Below are positions 38,823 to 49,984 of a stretch of 64,000 nucleotides of DNA, piece after piece. This stretch comes from Numenius arquata. Its lineage: Eukaryota; Chordata; Aves; Charadriiformes; Scolopacidae. Where the stretch lies: positions 43,309,059-43,373,058 of the forward strand of contig NC_133576.1 in NCBI RefSeq assembly GCF_964106895.1. The letters are read 5' to 3'. The notes under the pieces are model-generated. The model saw only the letters and a list, made by a program, of their open reading frames with translations. It did no database searches and was not told where the DNA came from. Positions within the stretch are counted from its first letter, which is position 1. Each line of letters begins with the position of its first letter. The position numbers and the translations under genes are program-made.

Positions 38823-40421
38823 GGAGAAGAGTGTAACATCAAGGTTATATTTATTCAGTCTTATGATGAAAAGCTGTTTTAACCAGCCAGGGAACTGGAA
38901 GCTAACTGTCCCTTATTTCTGCAGTTGGAACCAACATGATCCAACAGAGTTGAGACTCTACATCAAGTCAAGCTTCTGCCCAGCAAGCAGCAACTGGAAA
39001 TTGTCCTTGCAGTATTATTCACTACTTGAACACTTGGGAGCACACTTCTGCCAACCACAAGGTATAACATCAAGGTCAGGGCACTGTATATTTTTTATAG
39101 TAAATTCACAATAACTGCAGTTGGTATTTCACTTTAGCTGTGCTCTAAAAGGAATAAAACAAAACCACTAGCAGTTTCACTTTTCTCATTTTCAATCAAA
39201 TTTGGAAAAAAGCAATTCCCTCATAGTAACAGAAGAAAAAGAATTTCTGTCTAGTTGTAAAGCTGTGCTCTTAATGATATTTAATTACACACGCTTAATT
39301 ACACCTGGCACTCCATCTTTGGCTCCTAAGGATTTTCCTAGTCAGATGATTAATGTGCATATAAGTGTGGAAAATTTTAAAGCTAGGGCTTTGAGAGTTG
39401 CTTAACCTTCATACTCATGGCAAACTCAAGCATCTATACATCTACACCTGGGCTTCATTTCTTTATTGTACTGTATCGGTACAATGGTATGCTGATAGCA
39501 CATATACATTACATAGAGTGGCAAAAAGAGCTCTAATTACTTTTGTGTCCTGTGACATTTACTTCAAGTTTGGTTGTTTTTTTTCCCTAATTAATCTTTT
39601 TGCACAAGGACTCCAAGATGAAGAACAGATTTCAGACACTGTTCATTGGATCTACATAGGGATAGTTTAATAAAAAATAACAATTTTTATAAACATGCTG
39701 TAATAATTGAGTGCTATAAATAGCATTCAATAAACCTCAATAAACTTCAAGTAAGTATGACAAACTTCTCATTAGCTGGCAGACCCCAAAGACCCCTCTC
39801 ATCTATGTTTTCAGATTATAAACCTCTAATTTCTATTCTGCTCCAGTACGTAGTGGCTTTGCAAATGGAGATGCTCAGAGCATCAGAATTATGTTTCACC
39901 AGGGCCTCCACAGGAGCCTGCATTATTAATTACCTGCTATATAACGTTAGAATAGTATTCCTGGGTGGCTTTCAGAGCAATTTTTAGAATACCCCATTTA
40001 CGGCCTGGAGGATAAATTTGAATATTAGAAGCCCATAAGGAGTGAACCTGTTTCGACCAGAGTTTTTTGTTTTAAAGATAGTACTATCAGGATGGAAAAG
40101 TTTTTATATATAAGGCAAAGGCAACAATAAGACAATCTTGGTAAAATATTTTGCAGCAATAGCACTGCACCATGTAAAAAAAAGTTGAAATTTTATTCTG
40201 GAATAAGGATTTTGTTTGAGTGCTCAATTCTTGCACCTGGGTTGCATGAGATAAAATGAAATCTACATTCTAGTGTTGCGGTTCACCAAATAACATACTA
40301 TGTTTTCATAGAGATTATTGTATGTATTTTTTTAAACAAAAAGGTACCTAAACTTACTTTTTTCTACTTTTATCCCATCTACATGTGTAGCAGCAGTCAC
40401 AGAATCTCACTGGCTAAGGGG

Positions 40422-40465
40422 AAAAAAAAAAACCAAAACAACCCACAAAAAACCCACCAAACCCA
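40422..40465 (+). repeat. A-rich/(A)nC low-complexity tract
   Basis: An A11 run followed by an A/C-only stretch with CAAAACAACCCAC-type sequence. No regular unit. Confidence 0.75.
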
Positions 40466-41701
40466 ACTGACATTATCTGTTTGATAAATAAATCATCTGG
40501 GAAATAAGCAGCTGCTGTCAGGTTCCTTCACAAAAATTTCAACAATGTACAATACATTTCAGCTTACAAAAATGAAAGCCCCCTCACTTTCACTTTCATT
40601 ACAAAAGCTATAGAGGCAAAGTTTATAGCACACCAATAGAAACAGTGCTACAAATCAAACCACCTTTGAGAAAACAGAATTGTTCTTTGGCAAATAGACT
40701 GCAAGTCATGGCACACACATTGAAACTTTAGGTTATTATGCAAAGCTTTTTTTATTTTATTTTAAACACAAGCAATGAAAAAACAAAACTAATATATAGA
40801 TAAATTACGAATGAGAATATACCATCAAAAACTTTGCTTACAATAAAATAGAATCCTTTACCAGATGTTTAATGATAGTCTATTTAGAGGCCATTTCAAG
40901 ATAGTTTTAGTTCACCTTCTCTGGTCAGAACATTTATACAGAAACAGAATAGCCATCCTAACCCAAACTATCAAAATGTGACTGCTTATCTCAATCCAAA
41001 TATGTTTAAAACTGCTTTAAGTAACATGAAAACTTGAATGAATATCAGTTTGTTTGGGAGAAAAGCAGAACTGGAGAAAATAGGAGGTCACCAACCACGT
41101 AACATTTAAAAATAAGCTTTACTTCAGCAGAAGCACAGCAGAGTTAAATTTCCCTTTACTCTTCTAAGCAAAACTCACATGGGCTCAGTGTAAGTATTTA
41201 TGAACTGTTTATTGCTGACTGTGCTAGAATACCAACTTCTTTGCTGAGCAAACTGAACAAATTGTTCCTCCAATATTAAAGCATATATTCCCTTCCCCAG
41301 TTCTGAGTCAGCTTTGAGTGAAATAATTTTTCCAATGCTTAAAGAGATAGATAACCAATGTAATTTCACTGCCAACTTCTCTTCTTTCAAAGATTGATCC
41401 AAGGTAACACTATTAATGGTTTGTTTTATTAATGTGCTTTGTCAACTTTAATTATTAACCATTATCAATGAAGACTGTGCCCTAAGGGTATTCAACTTAA
41501 AGGTTATTCAAGCTTTCCTCTTAAAATTAAAATGAAGTGAATGAGAGGAAGACCATCCCACAGTTACTTGTGTATTCAGTAAAGGTGATTATTGAAAATT
41601 TTTGCTGAAGCCAGTAAACTCAAGCTCAACTCACCCTCACGACTTTCCTGAGTATCAAGATACCTCAGGTTGATGAGATTTGCTTAGCTTCATTTAGTTT
41701 A

Positions 41702-41880
41702 TGTGACTTGGGGATACTGGTGGATGAAAAACTGGACATGAGCTGGGAATTTGTGCACCATAAAACCAATTGTGTCCTGGGCTGCATGAAAAGAAGCATG
41801 GCCAGCAGGTCGAGGGAGCTGATTCTGCCCACCTACTCCGCTCTCATGAGGCAACGTGTGGACTACAGAATCCAACTCAT
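41702..41880 (+). mobile_element. Internal CR1 ORF2 fragment, truncated at both ends
   Basis: A + strand frame (41708-41902) begins MGILVDEKLDMSWEF, matching the LGVLVDNKLNMS region of CR1 ORF2. It continues through CVLGCMKRSMASRSRELILP and YSALMRQRVDYRIQL. Similarity stops near 41880 without the rest of ORF2 or any CR1 3' tail. CR1 copies are normally 5'-truncated but keep their 3' end, because reverse transcription starts there. Loss of the 3' side therefore implies a later deletion or rearrangement. In sequence terms it overlaps the region represented at 35300-35500 on the other strand. Confidence 0.9.
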
Positions 41881-42848
41881 TTCAGTTGAAGTATACAAAT
41901 GAATAAAGGGCACTATTAGCACAGAGAGTTTCCAGGGTTCAGGTGTAAGTGACCTCCTTGTGAATCAGAGCAGTGTTTAACTAACAAAAATAGGATGGAA
42001 TTACATCCCCACTGAAGTCAAAGGATGTTTATAACTTGCTTCCATCTCCAAACTCAGAAAGAAAAGTCACCCACCTGCCCTACTGAGTTGATATAACTCA
42101 TTTTCCCTCATACTTCATCACATAATTCTTCCTTTCTATACTACGTAGAGAAACAGTAGGGTTTGACTGTTTCCATAGTCCCTTCCCTTGAGCAATGAGC
42201 ATTTCAGACCTTCGCTCCAGCTGAAGAAAGAGCAGGAGGGGACACTTCTATCTCCTTACACCCACTTGTTGTTTCACTAGTCATACCGAGTCCAGGTCAA
42301 TTACTTAGCATAGCCTCATCTGTGGGCTCCATTTTTTATTACCAAGAGGAACAAAAGGAAAAATGTTTGACAGCCTGTTTTATAGCTTCTATGGAAAATG
42401 CAAACTTAGAGATTTACAGAGGGAAGTGAAGCCAAGAGGAAAAACAAACCAAAAAAATTAGTTTTACAGAGACTGTGTTACCACTGCAGGAGAAGGAATG
42501 TTAGCAAAGGAAAGCTGCCTTTTTAACTCCAATTTTTTTAATGAGAAGAGTTTCTGATAGAGTTGACAAATGCAAAACAGATGTTCTCCAAGTGGAACCC
42601 CTTAATGGACTTTCCTTCATAAAGAATTAATCTGCTTGCTTCCCTTGTCTGTTTTAACTTTTTCTCCCCTTTTTGTCTTCCACCTACAGCTTTGATAATG
42701 GTGAAGAACAGAGAGGTGCTAAACAATGGCAAAGATAGCGCTCACTTTTATGGCCAACAAAAATTGAAGCATGGGTAAATTTTGAAACAAGTACGGGTTA
42801 TACTAATAGGCGTCACACAAAATTAATGTGGAGGAGGAAACATTACTT

Positions 42849-42866
42849 AAAAAAAAAAAAAAAAAA
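42849..42866 (+). repeat. A18 homopolymer
   Basis: A run of 18 A residues in AT-rich DNA. Confidence 0.9.
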
Positions 42867-43909
42867 GATAGAGATTTTTACCAGCAAGATGACTGGATGA
42901 AGGTGAACGTTAAACTGAACAGATGCTGCCTTGCCAACTGACTCTTGTAATAGCTGCTCTAAACCAGACACCAGTATAACAGCTAATATAAAGTTATTGA
43001 TGTTACTAATTGTCACATATTGTACCATTGTTCTGTCAAGTTCCTGAAGAAATTTCTGACAAATACAGTACTTACACTTTTCAGCCAGCTAGTAGCATTT
43101 TAACGTGCCATTCTCTGGAAAAAATTGTCAAAATCTAAGGTATTTTGAAAAACTTCCTTCATTATGAACTAGTCCACTGTCACACACAGGAGCATTTCAT
43201 TCCCCTGTCTGCCATCAGAAAAGAAAAAGAAATAATTAGACATAGGGAAAAAGTGTAGAACAGAAGCATTTTTCATTCCACTTATTAGTAGCTAGCACAT
43301 GCATGACAGGAACAGACAGAAATCCCAGTGAGAAATCAGCCACACGGTGGTGGCCAACACTTTCAGAAACATTATCCTATTTTGCACCTAGATATACAGG
43401 CTGGCACCCAGCTAGGTTTTAAAAGTTGCTGGAGGGAAGTTAGGCACTTGTGTCCCATTTATTTAACTGTCTACCTAAAGGTCATAGAGAAAACCAGCAG
43501 AAAAGTTGGGAACGGAATTCAGATTTTCTGGGTTGCTCTGAACCAGATGATGACTCCACATTTTTCCTGTGATCAGCATTTCACACTATTCACTGCTTTG
43601 AAATATAGCTGAGTATGAAAGGTCATTTTATTTTTTTGGTGGGATTATAAGCAGAAGTGTTCTTAGATAAAGAAAAACAACTAGCTACTTTTGCCCTGGA
43701 GTACAAAAAGCAACCTGAGAAGAGAGCTTTCCAGCATGATTAACTAAAATAAGGTCCTTTGTCAAAGGTACAGCATCTATTCCAGGAAGAGCTGAATATG
43801 GTTTCTGCTGATTCACTTGCTGCCTATCAAAACTGAATTATGAGCCGTGTCTCAGAAAAGGAAAATAAATTATCATCAGATGTTTTCTCATGGAAATTTT
43901 TTTTCATGA

Positions 43910-43927
43910 ATATATATATATATATAT
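43910..43927 (+). repeat. (TA)9 microsatellite
   Basis: Nine AT/TA dinucleotides, self-complementary and so able to extrude as a small hairpin. Likely length-polymorphic, but untested. Confidence 0.9.
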
Positions 43928-44204
43928 TTGGCTCATTTGCTTTTCAAGGTTAAAACAGAATAATTGGGGGTGAACATGTAGCTTCCCTGGCAAGTACAAA
44001 CAGAATTTTAGTCACACATTCTGTGCAAAAGAGTTGGAAGGCAAAGTCAGAGCCATGCTCAAATTAAGATCTCATCCTTGATTTCATAGTGTCCTTCTCT
44101 AAATAGGAGTGCATTCAAAATGTTCACAGCCACAGCTTTTGTTGGCTGGCCTCAAAGCCTTGTTGCCAAAATTCCTCCATACAAGCACCTTACCACTGAC
44201 CACT

Positions 44205-44269
44205 GGGGCTGCACTAGATGACCTTTAAAGGTCCCTTCCAACACAAACTATTCTATGATTCTATGGTTT
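44205..44269 (+). mobile_element. CR1 3' tail fragment
   Basis: GGGGCTGCACTAGATGACC, then TTTAAAGGTCCCTTCCAACA, then ATTCTATGATTCTATGG. These are the closing landmarks of an avian CR1 with two terminal repeat units. No ORF2 sequence is present upstream, so this is an extremely 5'-truncated insertion (about 65 bp). Confidence 0.93.
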
Positions 44270-44999
44270 CATATTAGTTAGTTGGGGTAAATATGAATAC
44301 GTGCCTGAAGAAACACAAAGACAGCCAAACTAAACAAAGTCCATTTTAAAAGGCAAAGCATATTCCACAATTTATACAGGGCTGTAGGTTAGTAGGAAGG
44401 TTGATACTAGACAAAGATGCAAAACTGTTAAAGGATTCTTAGCTTCAAAGGCAATGGGTGCCTGGGAAATTGAACACAGAGACTGGATTATGTAGCTGAG
44501 GACTCAGCTGAGCAGTCCACAGAATTGGAAAATTGTCTTTCTTTTGATTATTGATGTACATGGCTGATTTAATAAAAAGAATCTGGATGACGCATAGAAT
44601 TGGAGCCTCCATGTACTCCCTGCCCAGTATATAATAAATCAGCTTTCAAATATACTGCATACAGAAAGAGTTGAGTAAGACGGACAAGGTTAACTGGGGA
44701 AAAAAAAAGGCTGACTGTCAGGTAAATAACACACACTGACTGAACTGATAGTAGAAAATAAGTGTTGTGGATTTATGGGTGAATTTATGCAAATATTTGT
44801 CAGTGAGAGAGAATCTGGTTGACTTCCCAGAAATACCAAAGTACAAATAGGAGACTGTTAAACTAGACTTCTCACATTAATTTCCCAACAAGGACAATTA
44901 TTTGTGATACCGTTATCCAGGAACAGGAAAGGAAAAATAGAAAGGACCAAGTACCACATACGTATATATAGGGATGGCCAAGGCACTACCTCTACAAGA

Positions 45000-45340
45000 T
45001 GTTCCAAAATTTTATCTGACAGAGTCAACCCTCTCTGCACCCTCCTGACTCCTATCCCAAGTGTCCCAAACCACACCCTTCACCCAATACACCTTACTGT
45101 CTCTTGCACCCCAAAGCAGGACCTCAGCCGCAGGACCCTCCCTCCCACCTGCCCATTGTTCCTCCTGGAACTAATGACTCCTGCCCTCCCTCAGTCTTCT
45201 CTTCCACCCTTTGCCATCCTAAAATCACCTCAGTGCCAGTTCTCCAACAGCAACAGAGGAGAGCCACATGCTAACCTCTACCCAGCATTTCAGGAGCCCA
45301 TGAGCTATTGCCCCCACCCCTGCCCAGCCCACAGTGCTTG
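45000..45340. other. C-rich, strand-asymmetric block with two minus-strand G4 motifs
   Basis: About 340 bp with many CCC runs and few G on the + strand, standing out from the AT-rich surroundings. Two canonical quadruplex motifs occur on the minus strand. At 45136-45154 there are four C3 runs with loops 1, 1 and 5. At 45311-45330 the C-runs are 5, 4, 3 and 3 with loops 1, 2 and 2. The long open frame across it (44904-45455) is proline/serine/leucine-rich because of the base composition and shows no domain. Its origin is unknown. Confidence 0.6.
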
Positions 45341-48089
45341 GCATAATACAACTCTCCCTGGAATCAATGACAAAGTTCATTGTTTTGATGATAAAGAACC
45401 AACCTTACAAAGCTCAGTTAGCATTAACAATTCAGCATACATCAGTTGTCTCTAGAAGGGTGCAGGCATTTATTTCCTATAATAAAGACTGAGAAAAGTG
45501 AAGTATACCTGAAGCAACTATAAATACTGAAAAATTCTTCACCTCCCTGTGGCAGTTGCTACATCTTCAAACAATTGCATTTTGTTCTGGCAGTCAAGCC
45601 AGTCAAAGCCAAGCTTTTCAAGGCCATCAGACCTTTTGTATCAACATTACCAAAAACATAGTAAGACATCAGAGTTATGGTTCCAGTCGTGGTCATCTGA
45701 TGAACAGGTAGATTTGTCATTTAAGCCTATCCATTAAATGCTACTGAACTCCCACCAGCACACAGCTTAGATTTTGTACTTTTAAGCTATTATACCAGAA
45801 CATCTGCAGGCAGTTCAGGGACAAAAGTTTAAATACTGTTCTATAAGCAAATCTAAAGCTCATATCACTTTAGTGACCTCATGTATTTAACTGGTAATGC
45901 AATGACAAAAAGACTTTGCACAGTGCATATAAACTATCATTTCCAGCAAAGAATGAGGATCCATTTTGTTTAGAGGCTGTGCAGCCTTTGTAGATTTTTA
46001 GGGAGTAATTATGCATTCCTAACACTGAGCAGTGCAAAATGTTCTATAATGCACTTCAGAGATTTGTTAGGGCTGTAACCAGATCATAGGAGTTATTCAA
46101 TTTCAAACTCCATGGCAATGTGTTAAGAATATGTCAGAGTGGAGGTATGGTTAGGAATGAACTGAAAGGAAAACTGGTTTTTGCCGCCTGATCAGAGGTA
46201 TTGCAAAATGTCTATAAAAGCTCTCTAGTCTTATCCACGTAGATTTCAAATACATTGGAAAATTCCACAAGAATAAGATTTGCTTTTGGTTTATGAAGTA
46301 TTTCTACCCAGTTTAAGTCTTATTTTAGAAAATCTAAGCTGTCGCCATGCTGTATCAAGTCTGCTCATCCAACTCTTCCGTTTTGATGGATGTATTTAGG
46401 TCTATGTGACTAAACTTTGCCCCTTTCCATCCAAGGAAGAAGGAAAATAACATCACTTATGTACCCGAGGTGACACAAACTGTCACATTCACATATCAAG
46501 TCTTGAATAGAACTCAGTGCACATTTGCATGCTGAGTTTAATAAATACCATGAAACCAGGAAAGTTCTGGACCTAAACTACCTCACTGGCCTAAATGGTT
46601 AGCCTGAATAACAAAGTCCCTTGAAATAATTACATCAAAATTCTAGCACTGCAATTTGTAGCAACCTTTTTTTAAATTTAGTTCTGTATTCTTTTCAGGT
46701 AAAATGTCTGCTTTCTTTAAGCCCTCATCCCATACCTGAAACATAAGGAAAATATGTTCCTTAAGCTGTGGGTTCATAAGCTCAGGAAGTATGAAGTCAG
46801 CCTATCTTTTTATTTATTTTAGTGCTATTCTGAACTTCATCCACACTGTCTAAGCCGGTTAGATCAAACTTGGGCCACTACATCATGTCCTCGTGCTGTT
46901 GGTCACCTGCAACCAAGAACCATCATTATTTTTTGTTTTAACTACTTTTGGTTTCGTTGTTTCAGAGGCTTAATTCTATTTGTCCCTTTTATATCCCAGT
47001 TACACCACCAGTCCCTTAAGCTTCCCAACCCACTTCATACTGCTGCATTTCTGTCTATTTTCACAAAGTTTCTAGGCACTCCCTGGTGTACATTGAGCAA
47101 AAAGCTATTGTCACTTATTCTATCAGTCACTGGGCTGTCAAACAAGCTGAAGGTGCGTTATTTTTTTAATACCTCCTCAAGCTGACAAGATTGAGCCAAA
47201 TTGCATTATTATGTACTTCAGCACGAAAAGATGGCCTGAACAATTCCTGCAGTTTCTTACACACAATTTTTCAGAGACCAGGGCAGTTTATTTTTACAAT
47301 ATCCCTACCATCAATTGCTTGCATCTTTCTTCCAGCAGGATTGCTTCAGGAAAGCTAATTGTGATATTAAATATAGTCTCTCTGCCAGTCTGTCCTCAGG
47401 GTACAGAAAAGTCGAGAATGAAGCGTGGTATTACAATCAAGCCTGACACATGTACAGAGCATGACCTTCTCTGGGCTCTCAGATATTGTGACTTCCCAAG
47501 CCAAAAAGAGATAATAAAGTTAAAAGGCAAATATAAGTAGTACAGAATATGTTTGATGTATGATCACAACTCAGCAAAAGAACTTTTTCTTACAAATTTT
47601 TCTGAAAAGAATAAAATTATTACTTTCCCAAGAATTCCAAGCAAATTAGCTGCAGGACTGCAGGATACTTGTATTCTGTAACTTTATGCAGAGTTCATTC
47701 TGCAATCTGGCTTGCATGCAGAAATTACTGTCTGAAAAGGATCTTTTCAGAGGTAGGCAGGACTTCTGAAATCCAGTTTAGAATCTGCCTTCACAGGAGC
47801 AGAATGATTGGAAGATTCTCATCTCCACCCCTCCAGAACACTAGCGCACATTACAAGAAGAACTATTTTTAATATCGCATGACGGATTGGATGATATCTT
47901 CTCTACAAAACTTTCTTTATAGCTGACACGGATAATATACCAAAATCAGCCTGTGCATAGTTGTTCACTCTAGGACAGAACAAGGCTATTATTTTGAAAT
48001 TAATTTTTTGCAAAATTGATGTATTTTTCCATGCTAGGCCAACGGTTACACAGAGGCAAATATTCTAACTTGGGGGAAAGCAGGAAGGC

Positions 48090-48109
48090 GGGGAAGGGTG
48101 TGGGGGGGG
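48090..48109 (+). other. Canonical G-quadruplex motif (+ strand)
   Basis: G4-AA-G3-TGT-G8. The last run can supply the final two G-triplets with a one-base loop, satisfying the G3+N1-7 rule. It is preceded by another G5 run at 48072-48076. Confidence 0.65.
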
Positions 48110-49604
48110 TGCATCTCACAAGAAACAAAACGTTCACAGAAGCAAACACATTAACCCATGGGAGAGTGATACAACTATTATAGTTTCTTTTTTCAATGTG
48201 CACTTCTCCTATTCTCAGCTGACGCTTTAAGTTTTTGAACGTTTTCCTACTGCACCACATAAATGGCTCTCGTGTTCAGTACCTCGGACAGCGCACGCAT
48301 AACACCCGGTTTCTTTCCACTTTTAAAGAGAGACACGTTGCTCTGAAGAGCAGAAATACTCATCTGTCTCAGCACAGCTCAGAGCTTTACCCCAGTGATT
48401 CAAGCTCATCATTTCTGGTGGGACTAGAGCACATCTTTCTGCAAGTCATTCCACCTTGAGATAAATGCTAATTGTTAAAGAACTGTTTTCATTGTTAAAA
48501 ACCTTGCATTTATTCTTACTGTCATTGTAACTAACTTCAGCTTTTGCATTTTATCATCACAGACCTTCAATCACCAGCTGTGAATAAATAATTTCTGCCT
48601 AGTTAATCAGTAAGAAGCTGAAGAGCGAAATCCATCAGCCTCTTATTTTGAGACAGTTTTTCCAGAACCCAGACCATTTTCTAAAGTCTCTCAGATATTT
48701 CATTCAGAATACAGAATTCAGCTGCATGTTTCATCAAAGCTAAAAGCAAAAATATTATCATCTCCTCAATTCTACTTAATATTCACTTAATCCCACGGCA
48801 ACTTAGTTTTTTCACCACACCAGTGCTGGGCAGGATGCATGCACACCACCCTTCCAAGTGAGACCACGTTCTAGCCTATATGCTTGACAGACATTCTTTG
48901 TTCCTAACAGCATGATCTTTTGTTCAACTACGTTAAAGCAGCCAAAGCGTTCAAAGACGACTATTTTATTTAGATGAATGTGGTTGTTCTGCATAATTTG
49001 GATCACCATTATTACTGCTTCTTCCAAGTGTGGTCAGTTTGATGGCTGGTAGCATAGCAAATCCTCACTAGCTTCCATTCATTAGCCCATCCTAAGACAC
49101 GGAGCAGGAAGCAGACACCTAAGCTCTGCCCCTCCCTACCTGACCCTTAAGGTTGTCCTCACAGATGGAGCAATATTGTAGTACCAGTTAACCCTAGTTT
49201 GCAGCTAGTGCTCACTTTCTTTTAGGGTAATGCTTGTGCACAGCATGTCCTATGTTACCAAGTGCCACCCAGCCAGGACAAGATTTCCCTTCTTTACTGC
49301 CTAGCAAGCAGGCCCTTGTGCTACCTGAACAATTTCCCAAGAACCGTTTCATTTTGTCTACCAGGTGATAGGTAAAAAGATTGACAGGCCCTAAGCCAAG
49401 AAGAGACCCATGGAACATATTACTTCTGAGGTATGTCATGTGGCCTGGGGGTTCTTTCTGTGATCTATTTAATAAAGTTCTGTGTAGTTTATGTACACTG
49501 ATAAATGTTTTTAAGTACTTCCATGACAGTAAGTCAATTACTTAATGTTACAGTCCGTTATCACAGTACTCCCTTTCTAGCATATTTTTGAATCTTAAAA
49601 AACT

Positions 49605-49680
49605 AAAAAAAAAAAAAAAAGAGCAAGATCAAGTTTTCTGTCAAGGTTTGGTTTTCTTTTTTTCTTTTTTTTTTTTTTTT
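49605..49680. repeat. Inverted A16/T16 homopolymer pair
   Basis: A run of 16 A (49605-49620) and a run of 16 T (49665-49680) are separated by 44 bp. The two arms could pair as a perfect 16-bp A:T stem. Short GATC/AGATCAA-type sequences follow each run. Confidence 0.8.
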
Positions 49681-49971
49681 GATCCCAGATCAACCTTTCT
49701 GTGATTCAGAATGGAATTGGCACTTGGCTAATACATTTTGAAGTAGCATGAAATTAATGTTCTGTACTATATTTTGAGGGAATAAGTAAATCTGATTAGT
49801 GTGAGACCTCCCTATCGTACACTGCAATTGCACTTTGCTGAAAGCTAGAACTATATCTGGAATATAAACTAGCTGAAACTTATGAAAGTGATCAGCAAGT
49901 TATGCAGAACTATATGTAATTATCTGTTAACAAGTTATAGCAATATTTTGAGTCAGAAATATTATTGAGGG

Positions 49972-49984
49972 AAAAAAAAAAAAA
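49972..49984 (+). repeat. A13 homopolymer
   Basis: A run of 13 A residues following GAGGG. Confidence 0.85.

Larger units (their letters stand above)
35689..41701. other. Unique non-coding DNA, no gene recognised
   Basis: AT-rich block with no recognised transposons. It has an A17 run at 38806 and an A/C-rich tract at 40422. Three segments with clustered TAATTA-like sequence (about 36430-36660, 39260-39400 and 39880-40010) look like candidate conserved non-coding elements, but this is untested. Frames up to 112 codons lack recognisable domains. Confidence 0.55.
41881..44204. other. Unique non-coding DNA, no gene recognised
   Basis: AT-rich stretch with an A18 run at 42849 and a (TA)9 microsatellite at 43910. 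No domains are recognisable in the short open frames. Confidence 0.6.

Noticed and set aside
44904..45455. 183-codon + strand open frame, Pro/Ser/Leu-rich
   Set aside because: The composition comes from the C-rich block. There is no domain, no signal sequence and no splice context. Kept only as a compositional finding.
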